64,000 bases of DNA from Collinsella aerofaciens (GTDB taxonomy: Bacteria > Actinomycetota > Coriobacteriia > Coriobacteriales > Coriobacteriaceae). The stretch is from the NCBI RefSeq assembly GCF_018785265.1, contig NZ_WQPK01000036.1, positions 1 to 64,000 of the forward strand, given 5' to 3'. A model generated the notes under the pieces. The model worked only from the letters and a program-made list of their open reading frames with translations, did no database searches and was not told the DNA's origin. Made by a program: the position numbers and the translations under genes. Positions 15,261 through 24,209 of this stretch are shown piece by piece; positions within the stretch are counted from its first letter, which is position 1; the number at the start of each line of letters is the position of its first letter.

Positions 15261-16121
15261 TTAGTTCTCCCCCTTATCCTGCTTACCCAGATACGCCTCG
15301 ATAACAGCGTCGTTGTTCTGGATTTCCTCGGCCGTGCCCTTGGCGATGACCTTACCAAAGTTGAGCACGCAAATGCCCTCGCAGATGTTCATAACGAGCG
15401 ACATATCATGCTCGATAAGCATGATGGCAATGCCGAAGGTGTCGCGAATCTTAACGATGTTCTCCATGAGCTCCGCGGTCTCGGACGGGTTCATGCCGGC
15501 GGCAGGCTCGTCGAGCAACAGCAGTTTGGGGTTGGTGGCAAGCGCGCGGACGATCTCCAGACGACGCTGGGCGCCGTAAGGCAGCGATCCGGCCTGCTCG
15601 TTTGCCAGATGCTCCATATCAAAGATGGACAGCAGCTCCATGGCGCGCTCGTGGGCGGCCTTCTCGTGCTTCCAATACGTCGGCAGGCGCAGCACGCCCT
15701 CAAAACCGGAGTAGCGCTCCTGGTTATGCAGACCGACCTTAACGTTGTCCTCCACCGTCATGGTGTTGAACAGGCGGATGTTCTGGAAGGTACGGGCAAT
15801 ACCCATGCGGTTGACCTGGTAGACGGACTTGCCCGAGGTGTCCTCACCGTCGAGCAGGATGGTGCCGTGCGTGGGCTGGTATACCTTGGTGAGCAGGTTG
15901 AAGACCGTGGTCTTACCGGCGCCGTTGGGGCCGATGAGACCGGCGATCTCGGTCTTACCGATGGTCAGGCTAAAGTCGTCGACCGCCTTAAGTCCGCCGA
16001 ATTCAATGCCCAGGTGGATGCACTCGAGCGCTGGGCGCTGACCCAGGTCGCGGTCGGGAACGATGGCGCCAGAAGGATACGGGACCATCTTGCCCTTGTT
16101 GAACTCAAACTTACTGGGCAT
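15261..16121 (-). CDS. livG: Branched-chain amino acid ABC transporter, ATP-binding protein LivG
   Basis: The 286-residue ATPase has Walker A GPNGAGKTT, a YGAQRRLEIVRAL signature variant, Walker B LLLLDEPAAGMNP and the LivG-type IEHDMSLVM. It works with LivF as the energising pair. The ATG at 16121 has GGAGG upstream and overlaps the livM stop by 11 bases; the frame is open to 16148. The LSGGQ signature is replaced by PYGAQRR, as is usual for LivG. Confidence 0.95.
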   Translation of the reverse strand: MPSKFEFNKGKMVPYPSGAIVPDRDLGQRPALECIHLGIEFGGLKAVDDFSLTIGKTEIAGLIGPNGAGKTTVFNLLTKVYQPTHGTILLDGEDTSGKSVYQVNRMGIARTFQNIRLFNTMTVEDNVKVGLHNQERYSGFEGVLRLPTYWKHEKAAHERAMELLSIFDMEHLANEQAGSLPYGAQRRLEIVRALATNPKLLLLDEPAAGMNPSETAELMENIVKIRDTFGIAIMLIEHDMSLVMNICEGICVLNFGKVIAKGTAEEIQNNDAVIEAYLGKQDKGEN

Positions 16122-17199
16122 CGGCTGCCACCTCCTTCTTGGAAGCAAAGCGGTCCTTAACGCGACCGAAGAATGCCTTGAGCTGCGGGTTGTTGGTAAA
16201 GATCATAACCAGGATCAGCACGATGGCGTAGATGAGCATGCGGTAGTCCGAGAACTGACGGAGCAGCTCGGGAAGCACCGTAAGCAGCGCCGCCGCGATG
16301 ACGGAGCCGCGCATATTGCCCAGACCGCCCAGGACCACGAACACCAGGATGAGGATGGACGTGTTGAAGTCGAACTTGGTGGCGGAGAGCTGCGAGAAGT
16401 TACCGCCGAAGAGAGCTCCGGCAGCACCGGCGAGGGCAGCGGAAACCACGAAGGCGATCATGCGGTACTCGGTGACGGAGATGCCTACGGACTCGGCTGC
16501 AATCTTGTTATCGCGCACGGCCATAATGGCACGGCCGGTACGGCTGCGAACCAGGTTGAGCACGATCACGAGTGCGACCATGACCAGGATGGCACCGGCG
16601 AGGAAGGTCGAGTATGTCGACACGCCCGAGGCGCCCTGGGCGCCCTTGATGATGGCAGTGCCGTCCTCGAGCAGGTGCAGGTCGTCGATCGTGGAGTTAC
16701 CCGTGATGTTAAAGATCACATGCAGGCCGCGGGAATCGACGCCCACAATGAGGCAGGTGACGACCTCTTTGATGATCTCGCCAAAAGCCAGGGTCACGAT
16801 GGCCAGATAGTCGCCGCTCAGGCGCAGGACCGGGATGCCGATCAAGAAGCCCAAGATGCCAGCGGCGATAGCGCCGACCACAATGCTGATGATCAGACGC
16901 ATCGGATCGGACGGAACGGTGCTCTCCAGCGCGACGGCAGTGACGATGCCCGTATAGGCACCGACGCTCATAAAGCCCGCGTGGCCCAGCGACAAGTCGC
17001 CCGCGATGCCGACGACGAGGTTAAGGGAGATGGCCATGACAATATAGGCCGTGATGGGAACCAGCTGACCGGCGATCATGCGCGGGATCATGTGGTTGGA
17101 CTGCATAAAGAACACGATGGCGAACGCCACAAGGCACATGGCGTACGTAACAAAGTCGTGACGCGTCTGCTTGTCTTTAAGAAACTTCATAACGCTCAC
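16111..17199 (-). CDS. livM: Branched-chain amino acid ABC transporter, permease LivM
   Basis: The 362-residue membrane protein has about ten hydrophobic segments. It carries the family blocks GDLSLGHAGFMSVGAYTG and RLSGDYLAIVTLAFGEI, followed by MAVRDNKIAAESVGI, the cytoplasmic loop that contacts the ATPase. It pairs with LivH to form the channel. Its start abuts the livH stop (17200), so the genes are translationally close. Confidence 0.95.
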   Translation of the reverse strand: MSVMKFLKDKQTRHDFVTYAMCLVAFAIVFFMQSNHMIPRMIAGQLVPITAYIVMAISLNLVVGIAGDLSLGHAGFMSVGAYTGIVTAVALESTVPSDPMRLIISIVVGAIAAGILGFLIGIPVLRLSGDYLAIVTLAFGEIIKEVVTCLIVGVDSRGLHVIFNITGNSTIDDLHLLEDGTAIIKGAQGASGVSTYSTFLAGAILVMVALVIVLNLVRSRTGRAIMAVRDNKIAAESVGISVTEYRMIAFVVSAALAGAAGALFGGNFSQLSATKFDFNTSILILVFVVLGGLGNMRGSVIAAALLTVLPELLRQFSDYRMLIYAIVLILVMIFTNNPQLKAFFGRVKDRFASKKEVAADAQ

Positions 17200-18081
17200 C
17201 TACACCTTCTCGGGGACGTACTTGCCCAAGAGGCCGGCAGGCTTGACGAGCAGGACGATGATCAAAACACCAAAGACGATGGAGTTGGCAAGGCTCGTGG
17301 AAATGTAAGCCTGCGCCATCGCCTCGATGATGCCGATGAGAATGCCGCCGACAAAGGCACCGGGAATGGAGCCGATGCCGCCGAAAACGGCAGCGTCGAA
17401 GGCCTTGATGCCAGGCATGGCGCCCGTCGTGGGCTGCAGCACCGGCGAGTAGGAGCACAGGAGCACGCCGGCGATGGCGGCAAGCGCCGAGCCGATAGCG
17501 AACGTCATCGAGATGGTGCGGTTGACGTTGATGCCCATGAGCTGAGCGGCGGCCTTGTCCTCGGACACGGCGCGCATGGCCTTGCCCATCTTGGTCTTAC
17601 CTGTAAAGAACATCAGGCCGGCCATGATAACCAGGCAGGCGACGATGGTGACGAGCGAGACGGCGCTTACGTTGAACTTGGCCAAGAACTCCGGCACCGG
17701 AAAGGTGACGAGCGAAGTGAAGTTCTTGGGCGTGGCGCCCCACAGAAGCTGCGCGGCGTTCTGCAGGAAGTAAGACACGCCGATGGCCGTGATCAGAACG
17801 GCCAGCGGGCCCGCCTGGCGCAGCGGCTTATAGGCCAAACCCTCAATGAGAACACCGAGAACCGTGCAGACCACACAAGAGAGAACTACAGATGCCCAGC
17901 CCGGGAGGCCGAGATACGACGTGGCGCAGAACGAGACATAGGCACCGACCATGATGACATCGCCGTGAGCGAAATTCAGCATCTTGGCGATACCGTAGAC
18001 CATGGTGTAGCCCAACGCGATGATGGCGTAGACGCTGCCCATGGACAGGCCGTTGACCAGGTATTGGATAAAGACCGTCAT
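17200..18081 (-). CDS. livH: Branched-chain amino acid ABC transporter, permease LivH
   Basis: The 293-residue permease begins MTVFIQYLVNGLSMGSVYAI and carries GYTMVYGIAKMLNFAHGDV and MRAVSEDKAAAQLMGIN, the LivH hallmarks. The frame is open to 18174. The ATG at 18081 has GGGGGAT at a good distance, and the ATG three codons before it is too close to that site. Upstream lie two hairpins that separate it from livJ, a layout often used to make more binding protein than membrane parts. Confidence 0.94.
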   Translation of the reverse strand: MTVFIQYLVNGLSMGSVYAIIALGYTMVYGIAKMLNFAHGDVIMVGAYVSFCATSYLGLPGWASVVLSCVVCTVLGVLIEGLAYKPLRQAGPLAVLITAIGVSYFLQNAAQLLWGATPKNFTSLVTFPVPEFLAKFNVSAVSLVTIVACLVIMAGLMFFTGKTKMGKAMRAVSEDKAAAQLMGINVNRTISMTFAIGSALAAIAGVLLCSYSPVLQPTTGAMPGIKAFDAAVFGGIGSIPGAFVGGILIGIIEAMAQAYISTSLANSIVFGVLIIVLLVKPAGLLGKYVPEKV

Positions 18082-18127
18082 GTTCCACATCCCCCTTTCG
18101 AATAGGTTTCCAGCTAATGTATGAAAC

Positions 18128-18147
18128 AGGGACGTTACACTGTCCCT
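18128..18147. repeat. AGGGAC/GTCCCT stem-loop
   Basis: A perfect 6-bp stem AGGGAC/GTCCCT with an 8-base loop lies in the livJ-livH gap. It shares the GGGAC motif with several other intergenic hairpins in this window. Confidence 0.6.
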
Positions 18148-18157
18148 AGATACCAAG

Positions 18158-18189
18158 CAAGCAGGGAAGGCCAAAACCTCCCCTGCTTG
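18158..18189 (-). terminator. Intra-operon hairpin between livJ and livH
   Basis: A CAAGCAGGGAAGG/CCTCCCCTGCTTG stem (one mismatched position) with a loop of about six bases follows the livJ stop by about 30 bases. The minus-strand tail GTATCTAGGG has no T run, so it may act as a processing or stability hairpin or as a partial terminator. Confidence 0.55.
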
Positions 18190-18220
18190 GGATCAAAACC
18201 GCTCTATGTAAGGCGGCCAA

Positions 18221-19408
18221 TTAGGCCTGTACGTACTTGCCGTCGGTGATGACGTACGCCGTGGGCTCCTTCTGGACCTGGCCCTTATCATTCCAGGTGA
18301 GCTTGCCGGTCAGACCGTCAACGGTAATCTTGAGCATAGCCTTGGACAGCTTCTCGGCGACCTCGGTCGGATCAGCGTCGACACCAAGATCGGCCTCCTT
18401 GAGGGCCTCGGCCACCGCGTGCACGCCGTCGTAGGCGTCGGCGGCAAACTGGTCGGGGGTATCGCCGTACTTATCCTTGTAAGCGTTAACGAAGTCGGCG
18501 TTCTTCTCGTCGTCGGCGGAGAACGGGGTCATGAGCAGCAGACCCTCGGCAAGAGAGGTATCGAAGCCCTCAACGCCCAGGATGCCGTCCATACCGTCGC
18601 AGCCCATCATCTTGACGTCGTAGCCCATGTCCTTGGCGTTCTTGAGCAGGACGGACGCCGGCGTGTAGTAGATCGGCGCAAAGATCATGGTGGCGCCGGC
18701 CTGCTTGGCCTTGGTCAGCTGGTTGGTAAAGCTCGTGGCGGAGTCGTCCTTAAAGGTCTCCTCGTCAACAATCTCGAGCTTGGACTCAGCGGCCTGGGCC
18801 TTAAAGGAATCTGCGATGCCCGAAGAATAGGCGTCGCCGGAGTTATAGAACAGCACGAACTTCTCGTCCGCATACTTCTGCGCCAGGAACTTGGCAGCGT
18901 TGACACCCTGGTTGGGGTCGGTGAAGCAAACCTGGAAGACGCAATCCTTGCCGTCGGTAACGTCCTCGGAGGACGCGGACGGGGTGATCATGAACGTCTT
19001 GGGGTCGTTACCGCACTCTGCGGCAACGGCAACCGACGCACCCGTGGTGGTCGGGCCGACGAGGGCCTGCATGCCCCAGTCGAGCAGGGTGTTGAAGGCG
19101 TTGACGGCCTTCTCGCCATCGGCCTGGTCATCCTCGGCCTTGTTGGCAAGCGGCAGCTCCTTGGTCGAGAAATCCTTGCAGCCAAGCTCGACACCCTGGG
19201 TAACGGACTTGCCGTAGGACGCGTTGGCGCCGGTCAGCGGGCCGATGGTGCCGATCTTAAACGAAGCGTCGCCCGAAGCGGAACCGCTATCGCCGCCGTT
19301 GGAGGAGCAGCCAGCTAGAATGGACATCGCCCCCAGACCTGCTGCGCTCGCGATAACGCTCCTGCGATTCATAACAGGGTTCAATGACTTACCGGTGAGG
19401 CTCGACAT
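18221..19408 (-). CDS. livJ: Branched-chain amino acid ABC transporter, substrate-binding lipoprotein
   Basis: The 395-residue product begins with a basic region containing NRRSVIASAAG, a hydrophobic stretch and a lipobox LAGC, so it should be exported and lipid-anchored. The double arginine may route it through Tat. The mature part is a type 1 periplasmic-binding fold: FKIGTIGPLTGANASYGKS, VGPTTTGASVAVA, a central FVLFYNSGDAYSSGIADSF, and the C-terminal WNDKGQVQKEPTAYVITDG. It catches the substrate for LivHMGF. GAGGAG precedes the ATG. It is the first gene of the operon. A broken second copy lies just upstream. Confidence 0.94.
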   Translation of the reverse strand: MSSLTGKSLNPVMNRRSVIASAAGLGAMSILAGCSSNGGDSGSASGDASFKIGTIGPLTGANASYGKSVTQGVELGCKDFSTKELPLANKAEDDQADGEKAVNAFNTLLDWGMQALVGPTTTGASVAVAAECGNDPKTFMITPSASSEDVTDGKDCVFQVCFTDPNQGVNAAKFLAQKYADEKFVLFYNSGDAYSSGIADSFKAQAAESKLEIVDEETFKDDSATSFTNQLTKAKQAGATMIFAPIYYTPASVLLKNAKDMGYDVKMMGCDGMDGILGVEGFDTSLAEGLLLMTPFSADDEKNADFVNAYKDKYGDTPDQFAADAYDGVHAVAEALKEADLGVDADPTEVAEKLSKAMLKITVDGLTGKLTWNDKGQVQKEPTAYVITDGKYVQA

Positions 19409-19679
19409 GCGGCTCTCCTCTCAAATCTCGTCGGGTTTCAGTTACCCGACAGGCCATCCTTCGCCGTGTTCGGCGTTCGCAAAATAGTAGACGCTTTAGT
19501 TGAGAAAAGTGGCGATTATTTCAACTTTTCTTTTGTTTTGCCCATTTATCCATAGTTCTGCGTATTCCTGTCTGTTTATGCAGTTTAGCCACTTTATTGT
19601 GTGAAAGTAATGTTTCTGTTCTGTTACAGGCGTCCTTGCCCTGATTAAAATGGCCTCACCGCTCGCGTTTTGTGCGCAC
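19409..19679 (-). promoter_or_regulatory. livJ upstream region
   Basis: There is no gene here. The minus-strand leader contains a GTCGGGT/ACCCGAC hairpin (19428-19448) and a small CGCCG/CGGCG hairpin near 19464-19477. AT-rich sequence from 19490 to 19560 should hold the promoter; TACTAT near 19487 could be a -10. The placement is uncertain. Confidence 0.4.
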
Positions 19680-19815
19680 CTAGGCGGCGATGTACTTGCC
19701 GTCCTGGATCGCATAAGCCGTAGCGGGCTTTTCGACCTGGCCCTCGTCATTCCACGCCGACGAGCGCCTGCATGCCCCAGTCGCACAGGGCAAACCTTAT
19801 GGCGCAAACGTTGAC
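19680..19815 (-). pseudogene. Relic of a second livJ-like binding-protein gene
   Basis: The minus strand encodes DWGMQALVG, joined within a few codons to WNDEGQVEKPATAYAIQDGK, then YIAA and a stop. These match two parts of the neighbouring livJ product that are normally about 260 residues apart (LLDWGMQALVG and the C-terminus WNDKGQVQKEPTAYVITDG). A stop codon lies at the junction, and the sequence before DWGM is degraded. This is the tail of a paralogous gene with a large internal deletion. The differences from livJ show it is an old paralogue and not a recent copy. Confidence 0.85.
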
Positions 19816-19991
19816 AGTTTGTTACGGAAGTTCGTTTGTAGCGAGCATGTTTCCAATGTTTCCGCAGCGTTTCGGGGGTGCCGTTTTGTGCGACTCCTGT
19901 TGCCTGGCGAGCACGCGCCCTCTGTTCACGCTAGAATGCACTCAACCTTTAAGCGGTTAATCCATCCATAAGATGCACGAAGGAGCTATCT

Positions 19992-21335
19992 ATGAGCGAA
20001 CCCCTGCGCACCGTGAACGTCGGCCTGATCGGTCTGGGAACCGTCGGCGGCGGCGTGGCCCGTCTGATCAAGAGCCACCACGATGAGTACCTGGCAGCCT
20101 ACGGCATCGACCTTAAGCTGACCCGCGCCTGCGCGCTTGCTTGGGAGCAGGCCGAAGCCGCCGGTATTGAGCGCGAGGCCTTTACGAGCGACTGGCACGA
20201 CGTCGTCACCGACCCCGCCGTCGACATCGTCGTCGAGCTCATCGGCGGCGAGCACCCCGCGACCGAAATCTTCACCACCGCCTTCGAGAACGGCAAGCAC
20301 GTTGTCTCTGCCAACAAGGCCCTGCTGGGCCGTCATGTCGAGACGCTCGCCGAGAAGGCGCGCGCGTGCGGCGTGCAGATTAAGTGCGAGGCCAGCTGCG
20401 GCGGTGGCATCCCCATTGTCAGCACGCTCGAGCACGACCTAGTGGGCAACAAGATCCTGACCATCGCTGGCATTCTCAACGGCACCACCAACTACATCCT
20501 GTCGCGCATGGACGCCGAGGGCGCCGATTACGCTGACGTGCTCGCCGACGCCCAGGCAAAGGGCTATGCCGAGGCCGACCCGTCCGCCGACGTCGACGGC
20601 TTCGACGCCGCCAGCAAGACGGCAATCCTCGCCTCCATCGGCTTTGGCACCCGCGTGACCACCGACGATGTCTACCAGCAGGGTATCCGTGCCATCGGCG
20701 CCGAGGACATCGCCCAGGCCCGCGAGCTCGGCTACACCATTAAGCTGCTCGGCATCGCCCGCAATACCGACGCCGGCGTCGATGTCCGCGTGCACCCCAC
20801 GCTGATCCCCGCCGACCACATGCTTGCCAAGGTCAACGGCGCCATGAACGCTGTCTACGTGGTAGGCGACGCCGTGGGCGAGACCATGTTCTACGGTGCC
20901 GGCGCAGGCTCCTTCCCCACCGCGAGTGCCGTCGTGGGCGACATCCTGTCGCTCTCCGAGCAGATCAGCCGCGGCGTGGCTCCGCTGCCCGAGATTGAGC
21001 CCTATGGCCACAACCTCGCCTTTAAGCCCATGGACGAGCTCCAGACCAAGTACTATGTGCGCCTGAAGGTCGCCGACCGCGTGGGTGCCCTGTCCGAGAC
21101 GGTCAACATCTTTGCCAAGCACAACATCTCGATCTCGCTCATCAACCAGGTCGAAGACGGCAAGTCGGGCGTCAGCGATGCCTGTTCGGTCATCTTCCTG
21201 ACGCACCGCGCGCTCGAGAAGGACGTCCAGGCTGCCGCTGCCGAGCTTGCCAGCGTCGACTGCGTGGCCGAGGTCGCCAACGTCCTGCGCATCGAGGACG
21301 TTGAGGCTTGGACCGAAGGCGTCATGGCGAACTAG
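19992..21335 (+). CDS. hom: Homoserine dehydrogenase
   Basis: It reduces aspartate semialdehyde to homoserine in threonine and methionine synthesis. The 447-residue protein has the N-terminal Rossmann motif GLIGLGTVGGG, VSANKALL, EASCGGGIPIV and GILNGTTNYILSRM, then the catalytic AEADPSADVDGFDAASK segment. A C-terminal ACT domain (RLKVADRVGALSETVNIF..., from about residue 355) probably gives threonine feedback control. AAGGAG lies upstream of the ATG. The gene is alone, with a strong terminator at 21369. Confidence 0.96.
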   Translation: MSEPLRTVNVGLIGLGTVGGGVARLIKSHHDEYLAAYGIDLKLTRACALAWEQAEAAGIEREAFTSDWHDVVTDPAVDIVVELIGGEHPATEIFTTAFENGKHVVSANKALLGRHVETLAEKARACGVQIKCEASCGGGIPIVSTLEHDLVGNKILTIAGILNGTTNYILSRMDAEGADYADVLADAQAKGYAEADPSADVDGFDAASKTAILASIGFGTRVTTDDVYQQGIRAIGAEDIAQARELGYTIKLLGIARNTDAGVDVRVHPTLIPADHMLAKVNGAMNAVYVVGDAVGETMFYGAGAGSFPTASAVVGDILSLSEQISRGVAPLPEIEPYGHNLAFKPMDELQTKYYVRLKVADRVGALSETVNIFAKHNISISLINQVEDGKSGVSDACSVIFLTHRALEKDVQAAAAELASVDCVAEVANVLRIEDVEAWTEGVMAN

Positions 21336-21368
21336 TTCGGTTTACACCCCACAACGCATTTGCTCGAA

Positions 21369-21402
21369 GGGCTCCCGTCCGATGTGGGATGGGAGCCTTT
21401 TT
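21369..21402 (+). terminator. Terminator of hom
   Basis: A GGCTCCCGTCC/GGGATGGGAGCC hairpin is followed by TTTTT, 33 bases after the hom stop. Confidence 0.88.
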
Positions 21403-21551
21403 GTCTCCTGCCCTAAGCACAACGACAGGGCACATTTGCGCGAGCCGCTCATCGGTAACGCGGGCTACCGTTCACCGATATGCAAACACGGCCGATTCCG
21501 GTTACGGCTACGCTGTGCTGCGAATGTCCGCCCGCGATGAGAGGAAATACC

Positions 21552-22301
21552 ATGTTGCTCGAGGGCAAGAAAGCAATCATCACCGGAGGCACGCGCGGTA
21601 TCGGCTATGCCATCGCCTGCCGTTTTATCGAGGAGGGCGCCTCCGTCACTGTCTTTGGCTCGCGTCAAGAGACCGCCGATGCGGCCGTTGAGAAGCTGAC
21701 AGCCGCCTATCCCGACGCCAAGGTCTGGGGCCGCTCCTGCGACCTCACCTCACTCGAAGCCGTGACCGAGGCCTTTACCCAGGCTGCATCCGACATGGGC
21801 GGCTTGGACACGGTCGTCAACAATGCCGGTATCTCCCAGCGTTCACCCCTCTTGGACTACACGGCCGAGGAGTTCGCAAAGGTCATGGACCTTAACGTCG
21901 TCGCCGTCTTTAATGGCCACCAGGCTGCCGCCAAGATCATGACCGAGGCCGGCCACGGCGGCACCATCACTACCACAAGCTCGATGGTCGCCAAGTACGG
22001 CCAGCCCTCCGGCGTCGGTTACCCCACGTCCAAGTTTGCCGTCAACGGTATGGTCCAGTCGCTCTCGCGCGAGCTCGCCCCCGTGGGCATTCGCGTCAAT
22101 GCCGTTGCACCCGGCGTAACCAAAACCGATATGGTCGCTAACCTGCCCGAAGAGGTTATTAAGCCCATCATCGCCACCATTCCGCTGGGTCGCATGGGCG
22201 AGCCCGAGGATGTCGCCAACGCCTTTGTTTTCCTGGCGAGCGACATGTCCTCCTACGTCACGGGCGCCGTGCTCCCCGTCGACGGAGCCGCCCGCTCTTA
22301 A
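21552..22301 (+). CDS. Short-chain dehydrogenase/reductase (SDR), FabG-like
   Basis: The 249-residue product has the NAD(P)-binding glycine motif TGGTRGIG (residues 11-18), DxxD-like CDLTSLE, NNAG, and the catalytic Ser/Tyr/Lys set in TTTSSMVAKYG...GYPTSKFA. The end VDGAARS is typical of FabG-like SDRs. It could be a 3-oxoacyl-ACP reductase, a sugar dehydrogenase or a hydroxysteroid dehydrogenase; the sequence does not decide. It is not inside a fatty-acid cluster. The ATG at 21552 has GAGAGG upstream; the frame itself is open from 21480. Confidence 0.85.
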   Translation: MLLEGKKAIITGGTRGIGYAIACRFIEEGASVTVFGSRQETADAAVEKLTAAYPDAKVWGRSCDLTSLEAVTEAFTQAASDMGGLDTVVNNAGISQRSPLLDYTAEEFAKVMDLNVVAVFNGHQAAAKIMTEAGHGGTITTTSSMVAKYGQPSGVGYPTSKFAVNGMVQSLSRELAPVGIRVNAVAPGVTKTDMVANLPEEVIKPIIATIPLGRMGEPEDVANAFVFLASDMSSYVTGAVLPVDGAARS

Positions 22302-22343
22302 GGGACCACAAGCCTCAGCTCCCAGCCTCAACATAGTCCAACA

Positions 22344-22393
22344 AAGAAGGCGCGCCGTCTGCATCAACTGCAGGCAGCGCGCCTTCTTCTGTT
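22344..22393 (+). terminator. Terminator of the SDR gene
   Basis: The perfect arms AAGAAGGCGCGC/GCGCGCCTTCTT (22344-22388) enclose a 21-base loop containing a CTGCA repeat, followed by CTGTTT. Confidence 0.75.
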
Positions 22394-22398
22394 TGAAA

Positions 22399-22632
22399 GG
22401 GAAGCTGTGTCCCGCAGTCCCGACTCAGACCGGGACGCAGCTTCCCTCAGGGCCATGTTTCGGAAAGAGCGCCCCGTCTTGAACGCCGATTCTGGGATAC
22501 CGTTTCCGCAACGGGTCTCTCGCGGAAACTGCATCCCACTCTGAGCGCCCATTCCGGGACACAGTTTCCCAACGGCCCCCGTTTCGGAAACCACATCCCG
22601 TTCCGAGCCTTCAAAGCGGGACGCGGCTTCCC
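22399..22632 (-). repeat. Tandem array of four 62-bp palindromic units
   Basis: Four stem-loops start at 22399, 22461, 22523 and 22585, a spacing of 62 bases. Each has arms of about 15 bases of the form CGGAAACNNCATCCC/GGGACNCNGTTTCCC, a loop of 16-18 bases and a spacer of about 14. Arms differ between units but still pair: GAAGCTG/CAGCTTC in unit 1 against GAAACTG/CAGTTTC in unit 3. Most remaining mismatches are A-C on the plus strand, which become G-U pairs in minus-strand RNA. The array fills the gap between two convergent genes and would lie in the 3' untranslated region of the antiporter mRNA. Confidence 0.9.
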
Positions 22633-22646
22633 CGAGAGAGTATCGA

Positions 22647-24209
22647 CTACTTGCCGTCGTCGTCCTCGGCTTCTTCTCTTGCATAGAGCTCCAACATGCG
22701 GCGGCGGTATTCGCGCACGGCGAGCTTGGCGCGCTCCAGGCGACGGCGTTCGAGCGGGGTGAGCTTGCCGGGGTCGATCTCGTCGCCGTAAGTCTTATCG
22801 GCAAGCAGGTGCGCCGCGTCCACGATGCGGGCATCGATGTGGTCGCTCGCTGCCTCGGCGGAAAAACGCTCGGCAATCGTATCGAGCGTAGGCAGGCCCT
22901 CGAATACGCGACCATGGCCATGCGAAGTCAGCAGCTCATGCTCGCGCGCGAGCAAGCTCGCTAGGTCGTGATGGGCGCGCAGGATGTCGAGCGCATCGGA
23001 TGGATGCTCGGCAACCTCTGCCACGGCGGCGACCGGCGCAGCATCCACCACGCGGTAGAAGAGCTGTGCGAGCAGCGGCATCAAGAACACCGTGATGGCG
23101 CCGGCGGCAACCATAACCGACGCGATGTCTTGCGACAGCGCGCCCGCGTTGACGGCAACGCTCGTAACGGCAACGATGATCGGTAGCGCCGTGGTGCAGT
23201 ACAGGGCCACGGTAATGCGACCATACGCCGACACATCGCGCGTCGCAGGACAAATACTCATAGAGATGAGAATGGGCACGGCGCGAATGATCAGCAACGC
23301 CACGATAAAGCCTGCGAGCAGCCCGGGGCGCGACGCCACGGCCGTCAGGTCGATCTTTGCGCCCGATACGGTAAAGAACACCGGAATCAAAAAGCCGTAG
23401 GCCAGGCCGTCGAGCTTGGTCTCGAGCGTATGGTTGCCCTCGGGGATGATGTAGCGCAAGACAAAGCCGGCGGCAAAAGAACCCAACACGATGTCGAGAT
23501 CAAAGACGGCCGAGAACGCCACGAGTGTGACCAGGATGAGCACCGTCAGGCGCACGAAGGTCTGCGACGTGGTATCGGCGCGTTCCTCGACAAACGCAAA
23601 GAAGCGGCTGCCGACGCGCTTGGAGCGGCTTGGGACCACGGCCAGCAACACGCAAACCACCGCAAACAAGCCAAGGATTACGAGCGTTTGGATGCCAGTG
23701 CGGGCAGACAGCAGCACCGACATGGCGAGCACAGGGCCGAGCTCGCCCCAGGTGCCATACGTGAGAATCGAGTCGCCCACACGCGTGCCAGTGAGCGAGC
23801 GCTCACGCATGATGGGCACGAGCGTGCCGAGCGCCGTCGAAGTGAGGGCAAGCGTCACGGCGATACCGTCGAAATGACTGACTGAGAACCACGGAGTAAA
23901 GCGCACGGCAAGCCAGGCGATACCAAACGTGACGACCCATGTCGCCAAGCCGTAGCGCCCCTCGACGCCCGTGATGCTCTTGGGGTCGATCTCAAAGCCG
24001 GCAAGCAGGAACAAAAAGGCCAGGCCGAGCTCGGACACAAGCGAGACCTCAGCATCTACATGGATGACGCCGAGCATATGGGGTCCCAGCACCGCGCCGA
24101 GCACGAGCAAAAAGACCGTCTCGGGAACAGGTTTTCCGGGAATCGCCGAGGCGATAAAAGGACTCGCAAAGGCCACGAGTGCGATGATGGCGAGCGAAAC
24201 GAATGCCAT
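22647..24209 (-). CDS. Cation:proton antiporter (CPA2/Kef-type)
   Basis: The 520-residue membrane protein has about 12 hydrophobic segments. It begins at the membrane (MAFVSLAIIALVAF) and carries the CPA2 pattern GLAFLFLLAGFEIDP in the ion-binding helix and a TSTALGTLVPIM segment. The last 130 residues are soluble and charged, without a visible TrkA-N nucleotide-binding domain. It should exchange Na+ or K+ for H+ for pH or ion balance. GAAAGG precedes the ATG. The four-unit palindrome array begins 14 bases past its stop. Confidence 0.88.
   Translation of the reverse strand: MAFVSLAIIALVAFASPFIASAIPGKPVPETVFLLVLGAVLGPHMLGVIHVDAEVSLVSELGLAFLFLLAGFEIDPKSITGVEGRYGLATWVVTFGIAWLAVRFTPWFSVSHFDGIAVTLALTSTALGTLVPIMRERSLTGTRVGDSILTYGTWGELGPVLAMSVLLSARTGIQTLVILGLFAVVCVLLAVVPSRSKRVGSRFFAFVEERADTTSQTFVRLTVLILVTLVAFSAVFDLDIVLGSFAAGFVLRYIIPEGNHTLETKLDGLAYGFLIPVFFTVSGAKIDLTAVASRPGLLAGFIVALLIIRAVPILISMSICPATRDVSAYGRITVALYCTTALPIIVAVTSVAVNAGALSQDIASVMVAAGAITVFLMPLLAQLFYRVVDAAPVAAVAEVAEHPSDALDILRAHHDLASLLAREHELLTSHGHGRVFEGLPTLDTIAERFSAEAASDHIDARIVDAAHLLADKTYGDEIDPGKLTPLERRRLERAKLAVREYRRRMLELYAREEAEDDDGK

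Noticed and set aside
16063-18105. Plus-strand open frame of 680 codons opposite livM/livH
   Set aside because: Low-complexity, charged translation without domains; antisense shadow of two well-supported permease genes.
11864-22301. A bile-acid metabolism pair (SBF symporter with the SDR)
   Set aside because: The two genes are about 9 kb apart in different units, and neither sequence fixes a bile-acid substrate.
22399-22632. CRISPR array
   Set aside because: Units are palindromic and diverged, with no conserved repeat separated by unique spacers and no cas genes.
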